A stretch of 64,000 bases of DNA. Origin: Bacteroidales bacterium M8 (GTDB lineage: Bacteria > Bacteroidota > Bacteroidia > Bacteroidales > Muribaculaceae). Numbering within the stretch: the stretch's first letter is position 1; each line of letters opens with the position of its first letter. Where the stretch lies: positions 1 through 64,000 of the forward strand of contig LUJS01000047.1 of the NCBI GenBank assembly GCA_001689495.1. Reading direction: 5' to 3'. Positions 17,049 through 27,058 of this stretch are shown piece by piece. The translations under genes were made by a program, and so were the position numbers. The notes below the pieces were generated by a model. It did no database searches and had not been told where the DNA came from. It saw nothing but the letters and a program-made list of their open reading frames with translations.

Positions 17049-18122
17049 ATGAAGTATCTGATAGCAGTATCATCGCTGACCCAAGGCAGTGGCCTGAGCC
17101 GCTATGTGCTTTCATTGTGCAATCTGTTGGCTAATAGTAATAAAGTTAGTGTTGTCACGACACATGACAATGTTGATTGCACCTACGAACGAGCGGAACT
17201 TGACAAAATCTCGCTTGATATCAAGCTTATTTCTTTAGGTCACAAATCAAAACTCGGAAAGTATTTTGGAGCGATGAAAGCTGTCAGGGATGAGGCTCCT
17301 GATGTTGTAATTAATAATTACAACGGTGTATTTCAATACATCCTGCCTCTAATTAATCATAAAATTAGGATAGTACACATTCTTCATAACGATACAGATG
17401 ATTTCTATCGTATAGGTTCAATAAACGGAGGGAAAGTTGACGGTTGGATTGCACCTACGATGGCCATAGCTGAACATTTTAATCAGTATACACATAACAG
17501 ATATGCTGATAAAGTGAGAGTTATTGCTCATGGAGTTGAGGAGGCCCGATTTTCTGAGCGTAAAAATGAGCGTCTAGAGATTGTTTATGCTGGCGTTCTT
17601 TATGAACATAAGGGTGTTAAAATTCTTCCCGATATTATATCCCGACTTATTAAAGCGAATATAGACATACACTTCACTATTATAGGCAATGGATTGCTTG
17701 ATGATTGGCTGAAAGAGCAGTTTGATAAAGAGATAGAGAATGGAATAGTAACCATGACCGGGGTTATTCCTCATGACGAGGTGTATCGTTTGATGTCAAA
17801 GGCTGATATATTCCTTTATCCAACACACCTCGATGCGTTTGGGCTTGTAATAGCAGAGGCGATGATGAATGGAGCAATACCAGTGGTTACTCATCTTCCA
17901 GGAATTACTGACAATCTAATCACTGACGGTAAAGAAGGATTCCTGATTGCTCAAGATAACGTCGAGAGTTTTGTAGAGACGATTATCAAGCTTAAAAATG
18001 AATGTGAGTTCAGACATATACTAAGCGAGGCTTCTCATAAAAAAGCTTTGAAATGTTTTTCTATTGATGTTATGAAAGATGCTTATTTAAAGTATCTTTT
18101 AAATGATATAGTAGTGAAATGA
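17049..18122 (+). CDS. GT4 family glycosyltransferase
   Basis: 357 residues with a GT-B fold. The N-terminal half has a Gly-rich start (SSLTQGSGLSRYVLSL) and the C-terminal half carries the GT4 donor-site pattern (VIAHGVEEARF..., YAGVLYEHKGVKILPD, PTHLDAFGLVIAEAMMNGAIPVV), with the E-x7-E-like pattern of retaining transferases. It acts on the cytoplasmic repeat unit; the sugar is unknown. It overlaps the start of a decayed GT2 reading frame at 18119. Confidence 0.9.
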   Translation: MKYLIAVSSLTQGSGLSRYVLSLCNLLANSNKVSVVTTHDNVDCTYERAELDKISLDIKLISLGHKSKLGKYFGAMKAVRDEAPDVVINNYNGVFQYILPLINHKIRIVHILHNDTDDFYRIGSINGGKVDGWIAPTMAIAEHFNQYTHNRYADKVRVIAHGVEEARFSERKNERLEIVYAGVLYEHKGVKILPDIISRLIKANIDIHFTIIGNGLLDDWLKEQFDKEIENGIVTMTGVIPHDEVYRLMSKADIFLYPTHLDAFGLVIAEAMMNGAIPVVTHLPGITDNLITDGKEGFLIAQDNVESFVETIIKLKNECEFRHILSEASHKKALKCFSIDVMKDAYLKYLLNDIVVK

Positions 18123-18443
18123 AATTTTCAATTAGAGTAACGGCATATAATGCCGAGTAATATAAATCTCAATGTTTGGACTCGGTTATCAACCAGAATT
18201 ATCCAGTGTCTTTTCTAATTTAATCGGCTCAATTCCTAATGTTGATTTGATTGAATGTTCTTGATATTACAGTGCAATTGAAGAGATATAGACTTTATAA
18301 AATGTATTGTCGATAGAAACCGCTACGTCAGACGATTATTATATACAAAATCATCATCCCTGTGTTTGATTTATCTGATCTCATATTTTAATTCAATAAT
18401 ATGTGATTAAATAATTAATTCAAACAAATCACACTAAAATAAA
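18119..18443 (+). pseudogene. Decayed GT2 glycosyltransferase remnant
   Basis: Translating from the ATG at 18119 (overlapping the previous stop) gives MKFSIRVTAYNAE, a stop, then YKSQCLDSVINQNYPVSF. This is the start of a GT2 transferase with one nonsense codon. Further on only scraps remain (for example SIETATSDDYY). The 320-base gap is therefore the 5' remnant of a lost glycosyltransferase gene, suggesting the polysaccharide structure has changed. Confidence 0.65.
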
Positions 18444-19577
18444 ATGGATAGAATCAAAATTGCATATCTGGATTTTAGTCCACATTATGCGGGTGCAGAG
18501 AGAGCACTTGCAACAATTATTGCCAATCTTGACAGAACTAAGTTTGAGCCAATAATCGTATTTCCATATCCTTTGCCTCACCACAAAAGATATAATGAAC
18601 TGAACTGTTCAATGCAGTACCTTTGTAGTAAAGTAAAGTGGTGGATGGGAACCGAACGATGGTCTAAACCTCCTCGAGGCACAGACTTCCTTAAAAGAAC
18701 AATCTTTGGTCATCTTCTTTCTGAATTCTTATTAAAAGAAAACATCAAAATATTACATGTAAATCTGTTAAGACCTGATTCAACCATGTGGTTAATGGAA
18801 AGTCATTCTAAAGGAATAAAGATTATAGGTCATTTCAGAAGTTTACCAAAAGAATGGATTCCGGGTCCCAACCTACAAAAATGCGTTGATGTCCTGATTA
18901 GTGTATCTAATATAGTCAAAGCTAATGCGGATACTGTTTACTTCCATCCGAATAGTATCGTAATATATGATTCCGTTTCTTCTACTCGTTTCAATACAAA
19001 AAACGCTAAGTCACTTAATGCGAGACCAAAAATCATCTCATCCGTAGCAGCATTATTCCCTAACAAAGGACATGACAATGCAATTATAGCATTCTCTAAG
19101 ATTACAACAGAACTTCCAGGATATAGTCTTCATATTGTTGGAGGAGGAAATAAAGAAGAATTAGTACGTCTTGAACAACTTGCATATCAATATGAAGTCA
19201 GCGACAAAGTTTTTTTTTCTAAGGGGCAAGTCGACGATGTTGCTAGCGTTTATCGTAATTCACAACTAGTATTGTCACTAACAAAGGAGGGCGAAGCTTT
19301 TGGATTGGTTCCATACGAAGCTGCATTATGTGGAACACCTGTTATCGCTCCAAACAGAGGTGCGATAACGGAACTTCTACATGACGGACAATCGTCTATA
19401 TTCGTAGACACTACTGATGTTGATGCTATTGCAAAAAAAATATTGTGGGCCTTAAATAATTTAAATGAATGCTCAAATATAGTAAACGAAACCCAAGTGG
19501 TAATAGGTAATAAATTAACACCAACAGTTATGACTTCAAAATTAATGGCCTTGTACTCTGAATTATCAAAATTTTAG
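18444..19577 (+). CDS. GT4 family glycosyltransferase
   Basis: 377 residues with a GT-B fold. The N-terminus KIAYLDFSPHYAGAERALATI is typical of GT4. The C-terminal half has SSVAALFPNKGHDNAI, HIVGGGNKEELVRL and the donor-site segment SLTKEGEAFGLVPYEAALCGTPVIAP. It transfers an unidentified sugar. It comes after a decayed gene and is AT-rich like its neighbours. No separate promoter was identified. Confidence 0.9.
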   Translation: MDRIKIAYLDFSPHYAGAERALATIIANLDRTKFEPIIVFPYPLPHHKRYNELNCSMQYLCSKVKWWMGTERWSKPPRGTDFLKRTIFGHLLSEFLLKENIKILHVNLLRPDSTMWLMESHSKGIKIIGHFRSLPKEWIPGPNLQKCVDVLISVSNIVKANADTVYFHPNSIVIYDSVSSTRFNTKNAKSLNARPKIISSVAALFPNKGHDNAIIAFSKITTELPGYSLHIVGGGNKEELVRLEQLAYQYEVSDKVFFSKGQVDDVASVYRNSQLVLSLTKEGEAFGLVPYEAALCGTPVIAPNRGAITELLHDGQSSIFVDTTDVDAIAKKILWALNNLNECSNIVNETQVVIGNKLTPTVMTSKLMALYSELSKF

Positions 19578-19625
19578 CTCTCGTTAATTTTTCGAAGTAT
19601 CTACTTAAGGGCGCATTAGTTAATA

Positions 19626-21251
19626 GTGAACAAAAGGGCCTTTCAGATAGTAACACTTCCAGCCAGAAAATTCCTAGCCCTTACAGTATTGATAGTAACT
19701 ATGGGGGCTATGGTTAACGCAGGATACATGTACTACTGTATACATGCGTGGATTCCGCCGATGAGCCTTGTTATACAGTTTACGAGAGCTATTATATTGT
19801 CTTGGGTAGTGGTGTGGATTTATGCCGGCTTAAGAAGGTTGTCGAATATTGCTGCAAAGGTCTGGATTTCGTTAGTTATAGTATCGCTTTCAATCAATTG
19901 CGCGCTTGATCTGTTTGTCTATCAGATTTACAAAATCCACTTCACTCACGATTTTCTTGTGGCTATAATGGACTCTTGTCGTGTAGAAGTCCGGGATTTT
20001 CTGTCAGCATATCTCAGTTTGCCGTATATTTTTAGTGTACTCTGCTGTGCCTTTGTGTTTTGGTTAATATATCGCATTTCTGAGTATATTCAGCCATTAA
20101 TCAGAAAGTCTATAGACGCTCATCTAAAATTATGGATAATATCAGTGTCATTGACTCTGACAGAATGTATGTGGATAAACCTGACGTATAACCATGTGAT
20201 GGGAGCAAACACCGACATCGTATCAAAGATGATCAGTGTCTCGAAATATAGACCTGCCCAAAAGATAACGGCCTTATTGCCGGATGTCACTAAAAACAGC
20301 TCCGAGGCGCCTCCGGCCGAAATAGTGATAATAGTCGGAGAATCTCATAGCAAGGACCACTCTCAGATTTATGGCTACCCACTTCCTACTCAGCCAAAAC
20401 TATCATCTATGGCCAATGACTCGCTGATCATAGTATTCAACCACGCTAAAACACCTTCGAGCTATACTGTCGGCACATTCCGTGAGATTATCGGTACATG
20501 GAATCACACTCTGCCTGAAGATAGTATGTGGTATGAGTGCCCTACGTTTTTACAGGTAGCAGATGTTGCAGGATATAATACAGCGTGGATATCCAATCAA
20601 AACAGATATGGGCTTGGTGATTCACCAATAGGAATAATGGCTGAAACAGCCGATACTTCGATATGGTCCTCCAAAGTCTTTGATAAAGGCCTAAATTATG
20701 ACGAGACATTGTTACCACTTATAAACGAGAGGGTCAATTATCAATTCAATAAGAAACTCTACCTCATACATCTGGTTGGCAACCATATGCTATTCAATGA
20801 TAGATTTCCAAACGACAGAGCCTATTTCCACACTAAAGACTATGGCAGATACCATGAATGGCAAAGGCAGACTATGGCTGACTATGACAATTCAGTCCTC
20901 TATAATGACTCCGTACTCACCGAGATTTTCAATATCTTCATGAACCGTGACGCTATGGTTATTTATTTCTCTGATCATGGAGAAGATCTTTATCAAAGCT
21001 CTGATGTTTTTTATGGACATGGTCAATCTCGCGGCACCAAAAGTTACTTTATTACAGAAAACATCCCATTCATAGTATTTGTTGGTGGGACATTCAAGAA
21101 AAAACATCCTGAATTGTACCGGAGAATGTTGCATTCAGTTGATGATACTATATGTACCACAGATTTGACATACACACTTATGGACATTATGGGATTGGAG
21201 CTTAAAGGACATCCAAAAGCTCGAAGTCATAGTTTCTTTAAAGACCGATAG
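19626..21251 (+). CDS. Phosphoethanolamine-transferase-like sulfatase-fold enzyme
   Basis: 541 residues, GTG start. Several N-terminal membrane segments (about 12-150) are followed by a periplasmic alkaline-phosphatase/sulfatase-fold domain. Metal and catalytic motifs are visible: IVGESHSKDH (Glu239), TPSSYTVGTF with the candidate Thr nucleophile, FSDHGEDLYQ and YGHGQSRG. These fit the EptA/CptA/OpgE family, which moves phosphoethanolamine from phosphatidylethanolamine to a glycan. The position suggests the exported polysaccharide carries phosphoethanolamine or another phospho-substituent; lipid A is the alternative target. The stop directly abuts the next gene. Confidence 0.85.
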   Translation: MNKRAFQIVTLPARKFLALTVLIVTMGAMVNAGYMYYCIHAWIPPMSLVIQFTRAIILSWVVVWIYAGLRRLSNIAAKVWISLVIVSLSINCALDLFVYQIYKIHFTHDFLVAIMDSCRVEVRDFLSAYLSLPYIFSVLCCAFVFWLIYRISEYIQPLIRKSIDAHLKLWIISVSLTLTECMWINLTYNHVMGANTDIVSKMISVSKYRPAQKITALLPDVTKNSSEAPPAEIVIIVGESHSKDHSQIYGYPLPTQPKLSSMANDSLIIVFNHAKTPSSYTVGTFREIIGTWNHTLPEDSMWYECPTFLQVADVAGYNTAWISNQNRYGLGDSPIGIMAETADTSIWSSKVFDKGLNYDETLLPLINERVNYQFNKKLYLIHLVGNHMLFNDRFPNDRAYFHTKDYGRYHEWQRQTMADYDNSVLYNDSVLTEIFNIFMNRDAMVIYFSDHGEDLYQSSDVFYGHGQSRGTKSYFITENIPFIVFVGGTFKKKHPELYRRMLHSVDDTICTTDLTYTLMDIMGLELKGHPKARSHSFFKDR

Positions 21252-22367
21252 ATGAAAGTACTTGTCTGCATACCGTGCCTGATGACTGGCGGTACCGAGA
21301 TACAAACCCTCAGTCTTGTGGAGGCTTTGATAACAGTCGGCCACGAGGTCTGTGTCGCTTGTTATTTTGAGCATACAGAGTCGATGGTGGAGCGTTATCG
21401 GGAAGCGGGAGCAGAGATAGTACTAATGTCACCAGACGGAAGTCGACCTACAGGAGTTTTAAATATCGCAAAATTTCTTTTGAAAGGCTTACGCAGTATT
21501 GTCAAATCATTTCGACCGGACGTAGCCCATATACAGTATATGAATCCCGGAGCGCTGCCGGTTCTTATACTCAAGTTGTTGGGTGTTGGCAAGTTAGTAG
21601 CCACCACACACACTGACGCAGATATTTATTCTCGTAACTGTCTAAGAATTATACGGATATTGTCAAGTACATGCCTGACGGCTTTTCAATGTATTACAGA
21701 ACGTGCCGAAAGGAGTTACTTTGGTTCTTCAATACTGTTTGATGGCAAGTTAAGCAGACATTTTACGATATACAATAATATCCCCTCCCATATTTCAATA
21801 CTTGAGAATCTAAGGCCTGTAAAAGCTGAAACAGCCCCCGTTATTGTAGGCGTTGTGAGTCGTCTTGAACATATCAAGGGAATGGATCTTGTAGTCCCCG
21901 CATTTGCAAAGGCTTATCGTCAAAACCACCGTTTAAGATTATTAGTGGTGGGTGATGGCTCTCAAAGGCAACTGATGGAACAACAAGTAGCCCGGGAAGG
22001 ACTCAACGACGCTGTAGAATTTGCAGGACGACAACCTCAATCAGAACTCCAGCCTTATTATGACCGCATAGACGTGCTGCTGATGCCATCGCGCTCGGAG
22101 GGGTTCGGACTCACGGCAATCGAAGGAATGGCGCGAGGATGTGTACCTATAGTGGCTGATGTTGGTGGTCTGCCAGAGGTAGTGACGCTAGATTGCGGCC
22201 GTTTGCATAAGAGCGAGAGTGTCGATGATCTGTGGCACAGGATTCTTGAAATCGTATCAGACCCAAAGACATTAGCAACCCTCTCAGACAATGCCATAGT
22301 CCGAGCAATGGCATTTTCGACAGATAATTACAGACATCAGATAAAGGAGTGGTATAATACGCTATAA
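21252..22367 (+). CDS. GT4 family glycosyltransferase
   Basis: 371 residues with a GT-B fold. The start is MKVLVCIPCLMTGGTEIQTL. The donor-site half shows VVGVVSRLEHIKGMDLVVPA, LVVGDGSQRQLME and PSRSEGFGLTAIEGMARGCVPIV. All GT4 landmarks are present. It starts immediately after the phosphoethanolamine-transferase-like gene and ends directly before the polymerase gene, so it is tightly within the operon. Confidence 0.92.
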   Translation: MKVLVCIPCLMTGGTEIQTLSLVEALITVGHEVCVACYFEHTESMVERYREAGAEIVLMSPDGSRPTGVLNIAKFLLKGLRSIVKSFRPDVAHIQYMNPGALPVLILKLLGVGKLVATTHTDADIYSRNCLRIIRILSSTCLTAFQCITERAERSYFGSSILFDGKLSRHFTIYNNIPSHISILENLRPVKAETAPVIVGVVSRLEHIKGMDLVVPAFAKAYRQNHRLRLLVVGDGSQRQLMEQQVAREGLNDAVEFAGRQPQSELQPYYDRIDVLLMPSRSEGFGLTAIEGMARGCVPIVADVGGLPEVVTLDCGRLHKSESVDDLWHRILEIVSDPKTLATLSDNAIVRAMAFSTDNYRHQIKEWYNTL

Positions 22368-23660
22368 ATGATATATCTCAATATATTATATTTCGTTATA
22401 ATCACATGGTACGGATTAAAGTTTCTGAAATCCGGAGGTGAGATTGTCAAGAGTCCGTTTTCAGACGGGGCGAGCTATAGATTCACGGGGCCCGAGATGT
22501 ATTGGGTTCTTACATTCTCGACGGGGCTTTTGGCATTTTCTGCGCCGTTCTTCATAGACCTTATGGCCATAAGGCTTTTTACTATCATGGCCTTGTGTAT
22601 GATAGGTTTCGGGGTAGTGGGCCACAAGCCTGTATGGAGCCTTGCGCTAAAGATCTATGTGGCCTATCTTATATGGCTCATCATTGGTTGTTTCTACTCG
22701 CCGTCGACGGCATACGGCGCGAGGGTGGTACTCAAATATTCATACCCATTGATATTCTGTCTGTTTGCCTCAGCGGCGGTAGACAATTTTGTCACAGCCT
22801 ACAAAGCTTCTATTGTGGCCAGATGGGTAGCGATGATTTCTATAATAGTGGCATTTATACCTCTAATCGGATATCTGATACCGGGAGTATTTTGGTATGG
22901 TACAGCAAGGGCCATTCACTACATATCCATAATGACATTCTCGATAGCAATGTTCTTCTTTACGTCAGAGAAGAAAAAGAATTTCTCGTATGCCGTGCTT
23001 TTCCTGCTGCCGTGCTTTATCTGGGTCTTCCGCACGTCTATCATGGGCTCAGGTATAGCCATCATGGCATTCTCTATAATAAGGTGGAAGTTGAAGTCGG
23101 TGCCTGTAATAGCAGGCGTTCTCGTTGCGGGCGTCATAGCTGTATTCACGATACCGAGCCTTAGAGACAAGATGTTTAAGGATGGCACGCAGAATGCCAC
23201 AATAGAAAACTTTCAGGACGGTGGTATAACGATGGATAATGTTGAGACCAATGCCCGGGAGGCTATGTGGACGCATCTTGAAAGAAGGCTCTATGACGGT
23301 CATGAGACTGTAGGCTCTGGCACAGGTGCCGTGCAGAATTACATGTATAATCATTATATATTCGGAGGCCTCAAGGTTCCTCACAGCGACTTTGTGCAGA
23401 TGAAGTGTGACAACGGACTGATAGGTCTATGGCTCTATATAGCAGTGGTTGTGCTGGTATTTGTACACTGTTTCAATATCTACTGGGGCACTGAAGACCC
23501 GCGTTTAAAGCTTTTTGCCATAACCGCCGGGGCCTCTATGCTTGGAGTCTTCGCCACATTATATTCTGACAATACAGTCAATTATTCCATGGCCACACTA
23601 TCTATGCCATTTGGTTTTTATGGAATGACACTTGCATTAAATAAAAGATTATCACAATAA
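22368..23660 (+). CDS. O-antigen/capsule polymerase (Wzy-like)
   Basis: 430 residues with about 10-12 hydrophobic segments. A large periplasmic loop is followed by KVPHSDFVQMKCDNGLIGLWLY, close to the HS-x-N-G pattern of the Wzy/O-antigen ligase family. It polymerises flipped repeat units at the periplasmic face. It is the only polymerase candidate in locus 1. It overlaps the next glycosyltransferase by one base (TAATG). Confidence 0.85.
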   Translation: MIYLNILYFVIITWYGLKFLKSGGEIVKSPFSDGASYRFTGPEMYWVLTFSTGLLAFSAPFFIDLMAIRLFTIMALCMIGFGVVGHKPVWSLALKIYVAYLIWLIIGCFYSPSTAYGARVVLKYSYPLIFCLFASAAVDNFVTAYKASIVARWVAMISIIVAFIPLIGYLIPGVFWYGTARAIHYISIMTFSIAMFFFTSEKKKNFSYAVLFLLPCFIWVFRTSIMGSGIAIMAFSIIRWKLKSVPVIAGVLVAGVIAVFTIPSLRDKMFKDGTQNATIENFQDGGITMDNVETNAREAMWTHLERRLYDGHETVGSGTGAVQNYMYNHYIFGGLKVPHSDFVQMKCDNGLIGLWLYIAVVVLVFVHCFNIYWGTEDPRLKLFAITAGASMLGVFATLYSDNTVNYSMATLSMPFGFYGMTLALNKRLSQ

Positions 23661-24577
23661 TGATTTCAGTTGTAATACCGCTATACAACAAAGAGAGTCA
23701 GATAGCCAACACCCTGAGATCGGTGCTGAGACAGACATATAAGGATTTCGAGATAGTGGTTGTAGATGACGGCTCTACAGACCATAGCGTTGATGAAGTG
23801 AAAAAGGTCAATGACAGCCGCATCAGGATTATAAGTCAGGAAAACGGCGGAGTCTCTGAAGCAAGAAATAGGGGAATACATGAGGCCAAGGGAGAATATA
23901 TTGCATTTCTTGATGCTGACGATGAGTGGCATCAAGAATATCTGTCAACTCAGAATCAGCTCATAAATTCATATTCAGAATGCTCTGTATTTGCGACCAA
24001 TTATCAATATTCAGATTCTAAAGGCCGATTTATACCTGCGAAAATTAAACAACTTCCATTTACAGGCTCAAGTGGCATACTCTCAAACTATTTTACAATA
24101 GCATCAAGATCCACTCCCCCTCTTTGGACATCAGCCATAGTTGTGACAAAAAAAGCAATTACGTCTATAGGTGGTTTTCCTAACAACATAAAATCCGGAG
24201 AAGATTTGCTGACATGGGCCCGATTGGCTTGTAAATATCAAATCGCTTATTCTTGTCTAATTAGGGCGACTTTCATTTATAATGAAGACTTATTTAACGA
24301 GGATCAGAAAAATCGACAGGTAAGTGTTAGGGATGAGGTGGGAACAGGATTAGTGGAACTAATGCACATATACAAGACAGAGGGCTTACGAGAATATATA
24401 GCCCTATGGTATAAAATGCGGACCAGAATAGCATTGTCAAAAAACCAACGCAGTCTGGCTCTCAAAGAAGGTTTAAAATCGCTGAAATACAATATAAACT
24501 CAAAAACGCTTGTATTTCTCGCAATGTGTTTCCTGCCTTATACTCTTAATCAGAAATTATTTAAGAAGTTTGGATGA
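23660..24577 (+). CDS. GT2 family glycosyltransferase
   Basis: 305 residues with a GT-A fold. MISVVIPLYNKESQIANTL, VVDDGSTDHSVDEV and the metal-binding FLDADDEW are all present, with SGEDLLTWARL as the acceptor-side motif. It adds one sugar to the repeat unit. Start and stop overlap its neighbours by one and four bases, showing translational coupling. Confidence 0.92.
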   Translation: MISVVIPLYNKESQIANTLRSVLRQTYKDFEIVVVDDGSTDHSVDEVKKVNDSRIRIISQENGGVSEARNRGIHEAKGEYIAFLDADDEWHQEYLSTQNQLINSYSECSVFATNYQYSDSKGRFIPAKIKQLPFTGSSGILSNYFTIASRSTPPLWTSAIVVTKKAITSIGGFPNNIKSGEDLLTWARLACKYQIAYSCLIRATFIYNEDLFNEDQKNRQVSVRDEVGTGLVELMHIYKTEGLREYIALWYKMRTRIALSKNQRSLALKEGLKSLKYNINSKTLVFLAMCFLPYTLNQKLFKKFG

Positions 24578-25770
24578 AGATAGTTGCTCTGCATACTGAT
24601 TTTAGAATATATTGGCCTGCACGGTTGAAGGCCCTTAACTCTTATTTAATTGAGAGGGAAAGTAGCCTTGACGTCATCGAAATATCAGGGAAAGGTAGTC
24701 CGTATGCGTTTGACAATACTCGTAGAGCCAATGATATTTCATGGCACATATTATTTCCAGACTCCAAGCCTGAAGAACTTAGCGGTAAAATTATTAAGCC
24801 GATATTGTTCGAATTGCTTGACAAACTCAATCCCGATGTCATACTTGCCGGCGCCATAGCGTTCCCATCCGGAGCATTAGCAGTACAATGGGCCAACTCG
24901 CGTCCAAACAAGAGGGTAATAATCTTTGATGATGCAAAAAATGATGCCGTCAAACGAAACTTCATAGTCAATTTCATTAAAAGAAATGTCTATAACGGTG
25001 TCGATGCAATGCTGTATCCTGCAGAACCGTGGATTGAAACGGGGCAGTTCTGGGGATTTGACAGAACTCGTTTATACTTCGGTGTTGATGTCGTGGACAA
25101 TGATTTCTGGGCTGAACCAGTCGAAAAAAAAACATTTGATTTTAAATATTTTGTAGCGGTAGGACGACAAATACCTAAAAAAAATTTTCTGACTATCGTC
25201 AAAGCTTTCCACAAATATTACAAAACAGTATCAGATGACAGTCCTTTCAATCTGGTATTGATAGGCAATGGGCCCGAACATAAAAAGATTTGTGATTATA
25301 TAGAAAAGCACAACTTGGGTAACATCATACATTGTTATGATTATATGTCTCAAACAGAGCTAAAAGGAGTGTATCAGAATGCTGATCTTTTATGTGTTGG
25401 CAGTGACATTACCGAGACATGGGGACTCGTAATCAACGAGGCTATGTGTGGCGGCTGTGCTATAATTGCCAGCAGGCAGTGCGGTGCAACTGATGTGCTG
25501 GTACAGGAGGGGATTAACGGCTATAAGATCGAGTGTCATGACATAGACGGATTGGCCGAGGCAATGTTAAAGTATCATAGACTTTCGGCCGATAACAAAA
25601 TAAAAATGCAGCAAGCATCCATGCACATCATCTCCGATTGGGGGCTGGATAGATTCTGTCAAGGTGTCTATGATGCTTGTAGCTATATCACTGAGCATCA
25701 TAAAAGGAAAGGATCGATCATAGCAAAAATAATTCAATTAAATTGGTATGGTCAGTACCGGCCTGTATAA
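24574..25770 (+). CDS. GT4 family glycosyltransferase
   Basis: 398 residues with a GT-B fold. The N-terminus (MKIVALHTDFRIYWPARLKAL) is unusual for the family. The second half shows AVGRQIPKKNFLTIVKAFHKY, VLIGNGPEHKKI and GSDITETWGLVINEAMCGGCAII. It is coupled to the preceding GT2 by ATGA. A 117-base AT-rich gap without recognisable features follows before the next gene. Confidence 0.9.
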   Translation: MKIVALHTDFRIYWPARLKALNSYLIERESSLDVIEISGKGSPYAFDNTRRANDISWHILFPDSKPEELSGKIIKPILFELLDKLNPDVILAGAIAFPSGALAVQWANSRPNKRVIIFDDAKNDAVKRNFIVNFIKRNVYNGVDAMLYPAEPWIETGQFWGFDRTRLYFGVDVVDNDFWAEPVEKKTFDFKYFVAVGRQIPKKNFLTIVKAFHKYYKTVSDDSPFNLVLIGNGPEHKKICDYIEKHNLGNIIHCYDYMSQTELKGVYQNADLLCVGSDITETWGLVINEAMCGGCAIIASRQCGATDVLVQEGINGYKIECHDIDGLAEAMLKYHRLSADNKIKMQQASMHIISDWGLDRFCQGVYDACSYITEHHKRKGSIIAKIIQLNWYGQYRPV

Positions 25771-25887
25771 TTAGCTAATATAGAAGCTATTGAAATACAA
25801 AGTATAAGCCTTATTATAATTCTAAAAATCTAGTACATAATTAAACACCGTTCTTGAAAGTACTATTTGAAATAAATTGGACACTCA

Positions 25888-27048
25888 ATGAAGATCCTGC
25901 TGGTTCATAATGACTATGGCAAGTATTCGGGTGAGGAGGCTGTAGTCGATAAGATGGCTGTGATGCTGTCGGGGTTGGGGCATGATGTGGCACAGTTGAG
26001 GATGACGACTGCCGGAGCAAGAGAGAGTCTTTACGGGAAAATTCGGGGATTTGTATCGGGCATTTATTGCCCCTCAGGGGTCAGAGCCATGCGTGAGGCT
26101 CTTGAGCGCGAAAAGCCGGATGTCGTCAACGTACACAATCTATACCCCTTTATTTCGCCTGCTGCTTTGCGCGAATGCCGTAAGGCCGGCGTGCCGGTTG
26201 TCATGACCATACATAACTTCCGTTTGATGTGTCCTACCGGACTTTTCATGCGCGACAACCGCCCATGTGAGCTCTGTCTCGAAAAGGGCAACGAATGGGG
26301 CTGTATACAATATAACTGTGAGCACACGGCACTCAAGTCGCTCGGTTATGCCGCCCGAAACGCAGTGGCAAGGATGAGAAGACATTATATCGAGTGTGTA
26401 GACCGATTTGCATGCATTACGGACTTTCAGCGTCGCAAACTCATACAGGCCGGATTTCCCGAAGAAAAAATATGTGTTATTCCAAATTCTATAGATGTGG
26501 GAATCGAGCCATTATATCGAACAGGTAACTATGTAGCTGTTAGCGGTCGCATTAGTAACGAGAAAGGTATTGATATGATTATTGAAGTTGCACGTCGCAA
26601 TCCAAACATACCATTCAAATTGGCAGGAGCCGTGAGAGATAAAAATCTGGTTGATAATTTACCTGACAATGTTACTTTGATGGGGCATCTAAGTGGAAGT
26701 GAATTCGAGAAATTCAATTCAGAGGCAAGATTTTTTGTCATGGCAAGCCGCTGCTACGAAGGTTTTCCAATGGCGATTCTCGAAGCAGCCCGTTATGGCA
26801 AGCCAACTATCGCCCCTGACCACGGAGGCTTTACCGAAATAATCGGCAAAGATAATTCTTCAATTGGCGTACTCTTTGAGCCAAATGATGTCAACTCCCT
26901 CAATGAGGCAATCCATAGTCTATGGACCGATACTGCAAAGGTAGAATTACTTGGCGATGCCTCATTTAAAAAGGTTAATGAACTATATTCGTCAGTTATT
27001 ATTTCTCAGAAATGGGATGAGTTAATATCCAGCATAGCCTCCAAATAG
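25888..27048 (+). CDS. GT4 family glycosyltransferase
   Basis: 386 residues with a GT-B fold. MKILLVHNDYGKYSGEEAVVDKM is the hallmark start of a GT4 subgroup. A Cys-rich stretch (CPTGLFMRDNRPCELCLEKG...CIQYNC, in parts) is also usual there. The donor site shows VSGRISNEKGIDMIIEVARR and ASRCYEGFPMAILEAARYGKP. The first half is GC-richer than the second, suggesting a mosaic gene. Confidence 0.9.
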   Translation: MKILLVHNDYGKYSGEEAVVDKMAVMLSGLGHDVAQLRMTTAGARESLYGKIRGFVSGIYCPSGVRAMREALEREKPDVVNVHNLYPFISPAALRECRKAGVPVVMTIHNFRLMCPTGLFMRDNRPCELCLEKGNEWGCIQYNCEHTALKSLGYAARNAVARMRRHYIECVDRFACITDFQRRKLIQAGFPEEKICVIPNSIDVGIEPLYRTGNYVAVSGRISNEKGIDMIIEVARRNPNIPFKLAGAVRDKNLVDNLPDNVTLMGHLSGSEFEKFNSEARFFVMASRCYEGFPMAILEAARYGKPTIAPDHGGFTEIIGKDNSSIGVLFEPNDVNSLNEAIHSLWTDTAKVELLGDASFKKVNELYSSVIISQKWDELISSIASK

Positions 27049-27058
27049 CCAACTACCT

